Positions 9,628 through 18,146 of a DNA stretch of 64,000 bases are shown piece after piece. The stretch spans positions 372,001 to 436,000 of the forward strand of contig NZ_JARGYD010000001.1 of the NCBI RefSeq assembly GCF_029168315.1, given 5' to 3'. The translations under genes were made by a program, and so were the position numbers. The stretch is from Psychromarinibacter halotolerans. GTDB lineage: Bacteria; Pseudomonadota; Alphaproteobacteria; Rhodobacterales; Rhodobacteraceae. The notes beneath the pieces are model-generated. The model saw only the letters and a list, made by a program, of their open reading frames with translations. It ran no database searches and was not told the DNA's origin. How positions within the stretch are numbered: the stretch's first letter is position 1; every line of letters starts with the position of its first letter.

Positions 9628-10626
9628 ATGAACAGAACCCACGCCCCCCGTATCGCCCTGAACCGACGTCATTTTCTGGCCGCCACCGGCGCCGCGCTCG
9701 CCGCGCCGTCGGTCGCGCGCGCGCAGGGGTTTCGCGACTTGGCGGCGGACCATGCCGACCGGCTGCATTCGATCGTCGTGCGCCGCGACGACGAGGAAAT
9801 CTTCGCCCAAAGCTGGGGCGGGCGCGGTCTGGACGGGATCGCCAACGTCAAGTCGGTGTCAAAAACGCTGATGGCGCTGTTGACCGGCATCGCCATCGAC
9901 CGTGGCGTGATCGAGGGCACCGACGCGCGGGTTCTGCCGCTGCTGGGCCGCCCCGAGACCGGGGACGCCCGCGACGACCTGACCATCGACCACCTGCTGA
10001 CCATGCGGACCGGGCTGGAAAGCGTGTCCGGCGGCAACTACGGCGCATGGGTCGCCAGCGGCAACTGGGTCGATACCGCGCTGGAGCAGGACCTCGTCGG
10101 CACGCCCGGCGGGCGGTTCATCTATTCGACCGGCGGCTGGCACGTGCTTGGTGCGCTGCTGTCGCAGGTGACGGGGCAGAACCTGCTGTCGCTGGCGCGC
10201 GACTGGCTGGGCGCGCCGATGGGGATCGATTTCGCGCCTTGGGTGCAGGACCCGCAGGGGCGGTATCTTGGCGGCAACGACATGGCGCTGTCGCCGCGCG
10301 GGCTGGCGCGGATCGGGCAGATGGCGGTCGATGACGGCCAATGGCAGGACAAGACCGTGGTGTCCGGGGGCTGGCTGGACACCAGCTGGGAGCCGCGCAC
10401 CCGCTCGCCGTTCTCGGGCGACCAATACGGCTATGGCTGGTTCCTGACCCGGATGGACGGGGCCGACACCGCCTATGCCCGGGGCTACGGCGGGCAGATG
10501 CTGGCGGTGATCCCGTCACGGCGGATGGTGATCGCGATCACCTCGGATCCGTCGCAGCCAGCCCGGTCGGAAGGCTACTTCGGCGATCTGCGGCAACTGG
10601 CCGGGGCCATCGCCGCCGAGGTCTAG
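9628..10626 (+). CDS. Exported serine hydrolase (beta-lactamase/class C fold)
   Basis: A 332-residue protein with an N-terminal twin-arginine type signal (LNRRHFLAATGAALAAPSVARAQ), so probably folded before export to the periplasm. The SxxK nucleophile motif is SVSK in NVKSVSKTLMALL, followed by TIDHLLTMRTGLES and YSTGGWHVLGALL (a Y-S-T in place of YxN), as in EstB-like esterases, DD-peptidases and 6-aminohexanoate-dimer hydrolases. The substrate is unknown. The ATG at 9628 gives the signal peptide. It is convergent with the ASKHA gene, overlapping it by 4 bp. Confidence 0.85.
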   Translation: MNRTHAPRIALNRRHFLAATGAALAAPSVARAQGFRDLAADHADRLHSIVVRRDDEEIFAQSWGGRGLDGIANVKSVSKTLMALLTGIAIDRGVIEGTDARVLPLLGRPETGDARDDLTIDHLLTMRTGLESVSGGNYGAWVASGNWVDTALEQDLVGTPGGRFIYSTGGWHVLGALLSQVTGQNLLSLARDWLGAPMGIDFAPWVQDPQGRYLGGNDMALSPRGLARIGQMAVDDGQWQDKTVVSGGWLDTSWEPRTRSPFSGDQYGYGWFLTRMDGADTAYARGYGGQMLAVIPSRRMVIAITSDPSQPARSEGYFGDLRQLAGAIAAEV

Positions 10627-12662
10627 CCGCGTCGCCTGCGCCGCCGCCCGCCGTCTTCGCCGCCGCCGGTGTTGAAGCTGACATCGGGCAGGGGCGCGAC
10701 ACCGGAGAGATGCGGAAACGGGTCGGTCGCGTGCGGGATCGCGTTGGCGGCGACGAAATGTTCCTGAAACCGCGGCTCGATCGCGGTCTCGACCTTGTGG
10801 ATCCGGTGCACGCGCCGTTCGATCTCGGCCCGCGCGGCGCGGTTGCACAGGGCGATCCGCGCCCCGGTTCCGGCCGCGTTCCCGGCCGAGGTCACGCGGT
10901 CCAGCGCGCAGTCGGGGATCATCCCCAAGACCATCGCATGCTTGGGCGAGATATGGGCCCCGAACGCGCCCGCCAGCACCACGCGGTCCACCGTGTCGGT
11001 GTCCAACTCGTCCATCAGCAGCCGTGCCCCTGCGTACAGCGCCGACTTGGCCAGCTGGATCGCGCGGATGTCGCTTTGCGTGACGCTGATCAGCGGGCCA
11101 CCGTCGGTGCGACCATCGTGCAGCACATAGGCGTGCGTCCGGCCCTCGGCGATGCAGCGGTCGGTGCCGGTTTGCGCCGCCGACCCGATCAGCCCGCGCG
11201 CGTCCAGCACGCCCGCCATGCGCATTTCGGCCACCGCCTCGATGATGCCCGAGCCACAGATGCCGGTGATCCCGCTGGCGGCGGTCTGCGCGGCAAAGCC
11301 GTCTTCGTCGGACCACAGATCGCAGCCGATGATGCGAAAGCGCGGCTCTTTGGTGACCGGGTCGATCTCGACCCGCTCGATGGCGCCGGGGGCGGCGCGC
11401 TGGCCGGAACTGATCTGCGCGCCCTCGAAGGCGGGGCCGGTGGGCGAGGAACAGGCCAGCACCCGGCGCTTGTCGCCCAGCTGGATCTCGGCGTTGGTGC
11501 CGACGTCGACGATCAGCACGAGGTCCTCGGAGGCCCACGGTTCCTCGGCCAGCGCGACAGCGGCGGCATCGGCGCCGACATGGCCCGCGATGCAGGGCAG
11601 CAGGTACACGCGGGCGGCGGGGTTCAGGCCGCTCAGGTCCAGTTCGGCGGCGTCCAGCGACAGCGAGTCCGAGGTGGCCAGCGCGAAGGGCGCCTGTCCC
11701 AGTTCCACCGGGTCGAGTCCCACCAGCAGGTGGTGCATCACCGGGTTGCACACCAGAACGCATTCCATGATCTGCGAGGGCTCGATGCTGCCTTCGGCGG
11801 CGATCTCGGTCACCAGACGATTGATCGCGTCGCGCACGGCCCGTGTCATCTCGGCCGCGCCGTCCGCGTTCATCATCGCGTAGGACACCCGGCTCATCAG
11901 GTCCTCGCCAAAGCGGATCTGCGGGTTCATCACGCCCGCGCTGGCGATCACCTCGCCATTGCGCAGGTCGCACAGATGCGCCGCGATGGTGGTGGAGCCA
12001 AGGTCGATGGCCAGACCGTACAGCCGCCCGTCCCAGAAGCCGGGCCACAGGTCGAGAATGCGCTCGCCCGCGTCGGCATGGCCCCGGTGCAGCGCGACGG
12101 TGACCTGCCAGCCGCCCTTGCGCAGCGCGGGTTGCAGCTTGGACAGGACGGGCAGCGGGACGGTCAGCCCCTCGGTCCCGATCTGCCACTGGTCGGCCAG
12201 CGCGCGTTTCAGCCGCTCAAGGTCGCCCGAGGGTTCGTGCATGTCCGGCTCGGTCACCTCGACAAGGTACAGCCGGGTCGCCGGGTCCATCGTGATGTCG
12301 CGCACCGCGGCGGCCTTGCGGACCACCTGCTTGTGCACCTGACTTTCCGGCGGCACGTCGATCACCACGTCGGACAGGATCTGCGCCTGACAGCCAAGGC
12401 GGCGGCCTTCCTTCAGGCCGCGCACCCGGTCATAGCGTTCTTCCACCGCGTTCCAGTCCGACAGAGCGTCGGGTTTCACCGTGACGCCATGTTTGGAGAA
12501 TTCGCCGTAGGACGGGTTCACCTGACATTTCGAGCAAATGCCGCGCCCGCCACAGACCGAATCCAGATCGACCCCAAGCTGGCGCGCGGCGGTCAGGACT
12601 GGGGTGCCCGCAGGCACGCGGCCGCGTTTGCCGGAAGGAGTGAAGATGACGAGCGGATCCAT
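10623..12662 (-). CDS. ASKHA-domain protein with N-terminal [2Fe-2S] ferredoxin domain (RACo-like)
   Basis: A 679-residue protein. Residues 1-100 form a plant-type ferredoxin domain with SVCGGRGICSKCQV (Cys-x5-Cys-x2-Cys) and a fourth Cys in RRLGCQA. The rest is a DUF4445/ASKHA ATPase region with LYGLAIDLGSTTIAAHLCD, VDVGTNAEIQLG and GAFGAHISPKHAM. Members such as RACo and RamA reductively reactivate corrinoid proteins in methyl transfer. In roseobacters relatives usually sit beside corrinoid methyltransferase genes, but none is here. The C-terminus ends in an arginine run. Start at 12662 chosen because it gives the ferredoxin N-terminus. Confidence 0.85.
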   Translation of the reverse strand: MDPLVIFTPSGKRGRVPAGTPVLTAARQLGVDLDSVCGGRGICSKCQVNPSYGEFSKHGVTVKPDALSDWNAVEERYDRVRGLKEGRRLGCQAQILSDVVIDVPPESQVHKQVVRKAAAVRDITMDPATRLYLVEVTEPDMHEPSGDLERLKRALADQWQIGTEGLTVPLPVLSKLQPALRKGGWQVTVALHRGHADAGERILDLWPGFWDGRLYGLAIDLGSTTIAAHLCDLRNGEVIASAGVMNPQIRFGEDLMSRVSYAMMNADGAAEMTRAVRDAINRLVTEIAAEGSIEPSQIMECVLVCNPVMHHLLVGLDPVELGQAPFALATSDSLSLDAAELDLSGLNPAARVYLLPCIAGHVGADAAAVALAEEPWASEDLVLIVDVGTNAEIQLGDKRRVLACSSPTGPAFEGAQISSGQRAAPGAIERVEIDPVTKEPRFRIIGCDLWSDEDGFAAQTAASGITGICGSGIIEAVAEMRMAGVLDARGLIGSAAQTGTDRCIAEGRTHAYVLHDGRTDGGPLISVTQSDIRAIQLAKSALYAGARLLMDELDTDTVDRVVLAGAFGAHISPKHAMVLGMIPDCALDRVTSAGNAAGTGARIALCNRAARAEIERRVHRIHKVETAIEPRFQEHFVAANAIPHATDPFPHLSGVAPLPDVSFNTGGGEDGGRRRRRRG

Positions 12663-12778
12663 GATCGCCTTTGCCGGTTGCCTCGTGCGGGCCGAGCATA
12701 ACGTGCTGACGGGTAATGGATAGCCGGGGCGTGGACGGGGCGGGCGAGAATATCCGACCGCCCCGGTCCGGATTGCGA

Positions 12779-14638
12779 CTACCGTAGGGCGCCTGCGGCC
12801 TGCAGCGCCTCGTACTTTTCTTGGTCCCACCACCAGTAATCGGTGCCCCGGTGGTACTCGGGCTTGGTGTCGGGTTTGCCGAACACGTCCCAGTAGGCCA
12901 TCCAGTGCGTGCCCTTGTACCAGTTCGGCACCCAGATGTGCTTGGCGCGCAGGACCCGGTCCAGCGCCTTCACCCGCGCGGTCATCGAGGGCAGGTCCTC
13001 GGCGTCGATGATCTCTTCGATCAGCGCGTCGACCACCGAGTCCGAGACACCGGCAAGGTTCAGCGTACCGGGCTGTTCCGCCCCGCGCGACCCGAAGATG
13101 GTGCGCAGTTCGACCGAGGGGCGCAGCGGCAGCACGATCCGGGCGATCATGATGTCGAAGTCGAAGTTCTGTTGCCGCTCGACCTCTTGCGCGGAATCGA
13201 CGCGGGTATAGACGGCGTCGATGCCCACCCGCTTCATGTTCTCGATGAACGGCAGGATGATCCGTTCGAACGATGCGCTGTCGGAAATGAATTCGACCCG
13301 CAGCGGGTCGCCCTCGGCGTTGGTTCGGATGCCGTTGGCGCCCACGGTCCAGCCGGCTTCGTCCAGCAGGGCGGACGCGGCGCGGTTCGCGCTGCGTTCC
13401 AGCTGCCGCTCGCCCGAATAGACCGGGGGCGAGGCCGCCGGGTCGGTGAACACGGTGTCGGGCAACTGGTCGCGGAACGGTTCCAGCACCGCCAGTTCGT
13501 CGCCCTCGGGCAGACCCTCGGCCTGCAGGTCCGAGTTTTCCCAGAAGCTGTCGGACCGTTCGTACAGGCCGTAGAACAGCGTCTGGTTGGTCCATTCGAA
13601 GTTGAACATCATGCCGATGGCTTCGCGGACGCGGACGTCCTGAAACACCGGGCGGCGCAGGTTCATGTAGAACCCCTGTGCGCCGGACGAGCGTCCGTCG
13701 GGGATCGTCTCCATCTTCACCCAGCCGTTGTCGATGGCGGGGAAGTCATACGAGGTCGCCCAGATCGACGAGGTGAATTCCTCTTGCAGCAGGTATTCGC
13801 CCGCCTTGAACGCCTCGAACTGGGCGGTGCGGTCGGCGAAGTATTCGTAGGTGTAGCAGTCGAAGTTGTCCTTGCCGACGATGACGGGAAGCCCTTCGCC
13901 CCAATAGTCGGGGTCCTTGCAGTAGGTGATCGTACGGCCCGGGCTGACGCTGTCGACGCGGAACCGGCCCGACGATACCGGCGGGTCGAGCGTGGAGTCG
14001 TCGAACGGGACGTCGGCGTAGTAATGTTCCGCAAGGATCGGCATCTCGGCGGCCATCGCGGGAAGATCGCGGGTGGCCGCGCCGTCGGCGAAGGTGAACT
14101 TCACGGTGTGCGCATCCAGCGCCTCGGCGCTTTCGATGTCTTCGAACAGGATGCGGTAATAGGGTTCGGCCTGCGTCTTGAACATCTCGAGCGAGAAGAC
14201 GACGTCCGATGCCTCGATCGGCTCGCCGTCCGAAAAGCGCGCTTCGGGGCGCATGGTGAAGGTGGCCCAGCTGCGGTCCTCGGGGTACTCGACGCTTTCG
14301 GCGACCAGCGGGTAGTACGAGGCCGGTTCGTCCCATGACTGCACCATCAGGCTGTCGTGCAGCCGTTCCAGCCCCTGCGCCGATTCCCCCTTCAGGATGA
14401 ACATGTTGAGGCTGTCGAAGGTGTTCGACGCAAGCGTGCCCCGGAAGGTCATGGTGCCGCCCTGCGGCGCGTCCGGATTGACGTAGTCGAAATAGGGGAA
14501 GTCCGCCGGGTACTTCAGGTCTCCGAACGGGGACAGCCCGTGCGAGACGGTGGTGTCCTGCGCCTGTGCCGCAAGGGGCAAGGCGAGAACGAGGGCGGGG
14601 GCGAGTGCGGCGAGAAGCGCCGGGCGCGATCTGGTCAT
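12779..14638 (-). CDS. Family 5 extracellular solute-binding protein (YejA-like)
   Basis: A 619-residue periplasmic binding protein with a signal peptide (LALPLAAQAQ cleavage region). It has the SBP_bac_5 layout: HGLSPFGDLKYPADFPYFDY, FTMRPEARFSDGEPIEASDV near residue 130 and KGTHWMAYWDVFGKP at the end. The start and length are closest to YejA-type proteins that feed peptide or microcin C-type ABC importers. No permease or ATPase genes flank it, so it probably works with components encoded elsewhere. The ligand is unknown. Confidence 0.88.
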   Translation of the reverse strand: MTRSRPALLAALAPALVLALPLAAQAQDTTVSHGLSPFGDLKYPADFPYFDYVNPDAPQGGTMTFRGTLASNTFDSLNMFILKGESAQGLERLHDSLMVQSWDEPASYYPLVAESVEYPEDRSWATFTMRPEARFSDGEPIEASDVVFSLEMFKTQAEPYYRILFEDIESAEALDAHTVKFTFADGAATRDLPAMAAEMPILAEHYYADVPFDDSTLDPPVSSGRFRVDSVSPGRTITYCKDPDYWGEGLPVIVGKDNFDCYTYEYFADRTAQFEAFKAGEYLLQEEFTSSIWATSYDFPAIDNGWVKMETIPDGRSSGAQGFYMNLRRPVFQDVRVREAIGMMFNFEWTNQTLFYGLYERSDSFWENSDLQAEGLPEGDELAVLEPFRDQLPDTVFTDPAASPPVYSGERQLERSANRAASALLDEAGWTVGANGIRTNAEGDPLRVEFISDSASFERIILPFIENMKRVGIDAVYTRVDSAQEVERQQNFDFDIMIARIVLPLRPSVELRTIFGSRGAEQPGTLNLAGVSDSVVDALIEEIIDAEDLPSMTARVKALDRVLRAKHIWVPNWYKGTHWMAYWDVFGKPDTKPEYHRGTDYWWWDQEKYEALQAAGALR

Positions 14639-14737
14639 GAGGCTCCCTGGTGTCCTTGTGTTTCGCCGGAGTGTAACGGGTTTCGCACCACGGGGAAGCC
14701 GGTCGCGCTGTCACGTTTGGCGGAGGTCGCGCGGGAA

Positions 14738-14800
14738 GGGGGCTCTGCCCCCATCGCCTTCGGCGATTCCCCCGGGATATTTCCGGACAGAAGAAGCCGG
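14738..14800 (-). repeat. Roseobacter-type gene-end element with two hairpins (copy 2)
   Basis: Plus-strand order: GGGGGC-TCT-GCCCCC (14738-14752), ATCGCC-TTC-GGCGAT (14753-14767), then CCCCCGGGATATTT and CAGAAGAAG up to the stop codon of the minus-strand gene ending at 14802. Read from that gene it is CTTCTTCTG, AAATATCCC, then two GC hairpins. It shares the cttcttctg/aaatatccc core and gene-end placement with copy 1 at 2383. Likely a terminator or 3' stability element. Confidence 0.6.
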
Positions 14801-14801
14801 A

Positions 14802-15416
14802 TCAGTCGCCGCGCCCGGCGTCGACCTCGCGCAGGATCGCGGCGGCGCGGCGGGCGCGTTGCAGGGCAGTCAGGTGGCACAATGCGGCGTACAGACCAAG
14901 GCCCCACGGCAGCACCCAGTCCCACGGCAGCACCCCGGCCAGTACCATCAGGACGCAGGTGTAGATGATCCGTTCCAGCCGTTCGAAAGCGTCGGGCCAC
15001 GCGGTGTTGGACACCGGGGTTTCGATCGCGGTGCGGGCCTTGGCGTAGCTGGTGATCATCGCGCCCGAGAACCCCAGCAGCACCAGCGCCCAGTGGCCGG
15101 TGACCCAGCCGATGGAGAGGGCCACGACCAGTTCCTGATAGCGGTCGACCATCGCGTCGAAATAGCCGCCCAGCTTGCTGGACAGCCCGGTCTGCCGCGC
15201 CACCGCGCCGTCCAGCGCGTCGAACACGAAGGTGCAGGCCAGCGTCAGCCCGTATACCCAGTGCGACTGGTGCCAGAGATAGGCCGCCGAGGCGATGACG
15301 ATCAGCACAAGGCCCGCCGCCGTCACCTGGTTCGGGGTGAACCCGGCGCGGGCGAGGGGGCGCGCCAGCGATTCCCACATCGGGTCGATCACGTCTTTCA
15401 TCAGCCCGTCGATCAT
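14802..15416 (-). CDS. CDP-alcohol phosphatidyltransferase family protein (first)
   Basis: A 204-residue membrane enzyme with the exact family signature D66-x2-D69-G70-x2-A73-R74-x8-G83-x3-D87-x3-D91 (within DALDGAVARQTGLSSKLGG) and about five to six hydrophobic segments. Such enzymes move a phospho-group from a CDP- or CMP-linked donor to a hydroxylated acceptor, or the reverse, in the inner membrane. The start overlaps the stop of the FGGY kinase by 4 bp (ATGA), so the two are translationally coupled; this suggests the kinase product (a phosphorylated polyol) or its nucleotide derivative is a substrate. Attachment of aminoethylphosphonate from CMP-AEP is another possibility. Confidence 0.85.
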   Translation of the reverse strand: MIDGLMKDVIDPMWESLARPLARAGFTPNQVTAAGLVLIVIASAAYLWHQSHWVYGLTLACTFVFDALDGAVARQTGLSSKLGGYFDAMVDRYQELVVALSIGWVTGHWALVLLGFSGAMITSYAKARTAIETPVSNTAWPDAFERLERIIYTCVLMVLAGVLPWDWVLPWGLGLYAALCHLTALQRARRAAAILREVDAGRGD

Positions 15417-16966
15417 GCCGTGCCCTGCCGTTTGTATAGTTTCACCAGCGCCTTGCGGATGTGTTTGAGGTCGTCGTAGCGGCGCGCCATCAGGTCGCGC
15501 TGCTGCGGGTCGGGTTCGATCACTGGCGCGGTGCAGTGGCCCAGCGTCGCGGCGGCGTCCCAGACCGTATCGGACCATCCCATCGCGGGGGCCGCCATCG
15601 CCGCCGCGCCGCGCATCCCGGCATAGGCCGTGTCGCGCACCTGCACCGGACGGTCCAAGGCGGCGGCCAGCGCGCGCACAAGGTGCGGGTTCGCCACGGC
15701 GCCGCCCACCAGCGGCAGCGGCCCGTCGGTGCGCGCGCCGCGCTCCTTGCTGACAAGGTCCCAGACCCAGCGGGTGTTCAGCGCGACGCCCTCGGTCACT
15801 GCGCGTTTCAACTCGGGCGGGCCGTGGCGCAGGTTCAGGCCGTGGAACGCGCCGCGCAGGCGTTCCTCGTCCGCCGGTACGCGTTCGCCCGCCAGCCACG
15901 GCAGGAAATACGGATCGTCCGGCGCGGGGGCGCCGATCTCGCGGTAGAAGGCGTCCAGCGCCGCGTCGTCGTCGGGCTGGCCGAAGGCGCGGGCCAGCCA
16001 CGCCATCGCCGATCCCGCGACCTCTTGCGTGGCGATCAGAAGGGGGCGGTGGTCGATGGACGCGGTGATGGTGGCGTAGCTGGCGAAGGCGTTCAGCACG
16101 CGGCGGTCGAAGAAGCCCGACACCCAAGACGAGGTCGACACGCACAGGTGCAGCGCCCCGTCCGCGACGGCGCCGGACCCGATGGCGGTGACGCTGACGT
16201 CGCCGCCGCCGCCCAGCACCGGGGTGCCGGGGCGCAGGCCAAGCTGCCCCGCCGCCTGCGCCGTCAGCCCCTCGACCACCGAGGCGCCGTCGACGATGCG
16301 CGGCAGGCGATCCAACGGGATGCCGTAGTGTGCGGCCAATTGCGGCGACCAGCCTTCGCGCCCGCGCCGTGTGTCCATCAGCCATGTCAGGTTGGCGCTG
16401 TCGGCGGTGGTCGTCACCTCGCCGGTGGCGCGCAGGATCAGCCAGTCCTTCACGTCCAGCAGATGCGCGGTGCGGGCGTAGATCTCTGGCTCGTTCGCGG
16501 CGACCCACAGCATCTTGCCGGGCGGGTCCATGCCGTTGTGCGAGGGCGCGCCGTTCGCCAGCCGGATCGAGCGGGCAAGGAAGCGCGCGCCGTAGCCCGC
16601 GACCTTCGGAAACCCGCCGGTCTTGCCCCGGATCAGCGACGCGGACCGCTTGTCGAGCCAGACCATCGCCGGGCGCAGCGGATGCCCCGCGTCGTCAGCA
16701 CAGACCAGCCCGCACATCTGCGCCGCGAACACGACGGCGCCGGTGCGGCCGGGCAGGTCGGGGATCTCGGCCCCCAGCCGGGCGATGCCGCGTGCCAGGG
16801 CGGCCCACCAGTCCTCGGGGCGTTGTTCGGCGCGGCTTTGTGCGGGAAGGTGCAGTGGATAGCGTTCCGTAACAGCCGCGACGACCGTCAGGTCCGGCCC
16901 GACGGCCCCGATCTTGACGCCCGAAGTGCCGAAATCGGCGGCAAGGATCAGGTCGGGGTCGGTCAC
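15413..16966 (-). CDS. FGGY-family carbohydrate kinase
   Basis: A 517-residue sugar or polyol kinase of the actin-like ATPase superfamily. The N-terminal phosphate-1 motif is LILAADFGTSGVKIGAV, with the metal/sugar region AQMCGLVCAD and PAMVWLDKRS, and the C-terminal adenosine part LVGGAVANPHLVRALAAAL. Substrate specificity (xylulose, ribulose, glycerol, ribitol and others) cannot be read. The GTG at 16966 is the best start: family proteins begin about five residues before LAADFG, and longer reading would run to the divergent Stealth gene. It is coupled to a CDP-alcohol phosphatidyltransferase gene, pointing to a head-group role rather than sugar catabolism. Confidence 0.82.
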   Translation of the reverse strand: MTDPDLILAADFGTSGVKIGAVGPDLTVVAAVTERYPLHLPAQSRAEQRPEDWWAALARGIARLGAEIPDLPGRTGAVVFAAQMCGLVCADDAGHPLRPAMVWLDKRSASLIRGKTGGFPKVAGYGARFLARSIRLANGAPSHNGMDPPGKMLWVAANEPEIYARTAHLLDVKDWLILRATGEVTTTADSANLTWLMDTRRGREGWSPQLAAHYGIPLDRLPRIVDGASVVEGLTAQAAGQLGLRPGTPVLGGGGDVSVTAIGSGAVADGALHLCVSTSSWVSGFFDRRVLNAFASYATITASIDHRPLLIATQEVAGSAMAWLARAFGQPDDDAALDAFYREIGAPAPDDPYFLPWLAGERVPADEERLRGAFHGLNLRHGPPELKRAVTEGVALNTRWVWDLVSKERGARTDGPLPLVGGAVANPHLVRALAAALDRPVQVRDTAYAGMRGAAAMAAPAMGWSDTVWDAAATLGHCTAPVIEPDPQQRDLMARRYDDLKHIRKALVKLYKRQGTA

Positions 16967-17072
16967 GCGCGTCGATGTCCTGCTGGGAACTGCGCGATTG
17001 GGGTGCCACGCGGTCACGCGTTTGGCAACACCCGGGCTTGCAATCCCCGCACGGCTTGCCGAAAGGAAAGAC

Positions 17073-18020
17073 ATGAAGCCGATGGATATTGTCTATACGT
17101 GGGTCGACGACAGCTTTCCGGGATACCTGGAAGAGCTGAACCGCTATGCGGACGATCCGCGCGATTTGAACCCGAACCGCACCCGCGACAACCTTGAGGT
17201 CGTGCGCTTTTCATTGCGGTCGGTGGCGCGCAATTGCCCGTGGGTGCGGCGCATCCATTTCGTCACCTGCCGCCCGCAGGTGCCGGCGTGGCTGGATGCG
17301 GATCACCCGATGATCAACGTGGTGCATCATGACCGGCTGATGGATCGGAAGATCCTTCCGACTTACAATTCCTTTTGCATTGTCAGCCACCTGCATCTGA
17401 TACCTGATGTGACGGATCAATTCGTCTACATGGAAGATGACATGCTGGCGATGGCGCCGGGAATGGCGGACGCGCTGTTCGCCGCCGACGGGCGACCGCA
17501 GGCGCATCTGCAGCCAAAGCCGATCCGGCAGGACCTTGATCCGGCGAAAGACAGCCCGTGGAACCTTGCGCTGGCCACCGCCGACCGGGCGCTTGCGGCG
17601 CGGTTCGGCGGCGGCCAAGGGCGGCGGCACATCATCCACGGCCCGCAGGTGATGGACGTGGCGAACAGTCGCGCAATGTGCGACGCCTTCGCCGCCGAGA
17701 TCGCCACGACCCGCGCGTCGCGGTTCCGGGGCGGTGACAACGTCCCGCCCGAAGTGCTGAACCAGCACCACGGGATCGAAACAGGCGCCTTTGCCGAGGC
17801 GCCGTGGAGCTTGAGCAACGAACTGCAAGGCTATGTTTCAATTGAGAACTTCGCGCCGTGGACTTGGTGGCAGCTGAAGCGGATCAACGCACGCAAGCCG
17901 TTGTCGATCACGCTGAACGACAGCTTCGGGGACCGCCCGAACCCGCGCGTGGTGGCGATGGTCCGGGCGCAGTTGGACCGCTGGTTCCCCGATCCCGCGC
18001 CGTGGGAGCGCGATGCCTGA
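17073..18020 (+). CDS. Stealth-family sugar-phosphate transferase
   Basis: A 315-residue protein with the Stealth hallmarks: conserved region 1 at the start (MKPMDIVYTWVDD) and region 2 (RDNLEVVRFSLRSVARNCPW, later LPTYNSFCIVSHLHLIPDV and FVYMEDDM). The family transfers hexose-1-phosphate from a nucleotide sugar, as in capsule polymerases and human GNPTAB. It is probably cytoplasmic and membrane-associated. AAAGGAAAG at 17062-17070 precedes the ATG. It is divergent from the FGGY kinase and followed by a desaturase gene, so it may decorate a cell-surface lipid or glycan made by this island. Confidence 0.87.
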   Translation: MKPMDIVYTWVDDSFPGYLEELNRYADDPRDLNPNRTRDNLEVVRFSLRSVARNCPWVRRIHFVTCRPQVPAWLDADHPMINVVHHDRLMDRKILPTYNSFCIVSHLHLIPDVTDQFVYMEDDMLAMAPGMADALFAADGRPQAHLQPKPIRQDLDPAKDSPWNLALATADRALAARFGGGQGRRHIIHGPQVMDVANSRAMCDAFAAEIATTRASRFRGGDNVPPEVLNQHHGIETGAFAEAPWSLSNELQGYVSIENFAPWTWWQLKRINARKPLSITLNDSFGDRPNPRVVAMVRAQLDRWFPDPAPWERDA

Positions 18021-18045
18021 CCTTCCGGCCATTGCGCCGGGGGCG

Positions 18046-18120
18046 GGATTTTCCTAGAAAAATCCGTGAAGCACGGTCTTTTTCGAAGATCGTGAGGACC
18101 AGGGTTTTCCAGAAAATCCT
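18046..18120 (+). promoter_or_regulatory. Two related near-palindromes upstream of the desaturase gene
   Basis: GGATTTT-cctaga-AAAATCC (18046-18065) and AGGgTTTTC-CA-GAAAAtCCT (18101-18120) are two similar T/A-armed inverted repeats in the 126-bp gap between the Stealth and desaturase genes. The first could end the Stealth transcript; the second sits 14 bp before the desaturase Shine-Dalgarno. Their resemblance suggests a repeated regulator site or paired RNA hairpins. Confidence 0.35.
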
Positions 18121-18146
18121 GCGACGTCCAGACGGGAGCGTCCGCA

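Noticed and set aside
10623..13595. A 990-codon minus-strand frame covering the ASKHA gene and part of the solute-binding gene.
   Set aside because: The ferredoxin domain begins at 12662; the extra 5' part lies antisense or out of frame to the solute-binding protein gene, which has a signal peptide and full family match.
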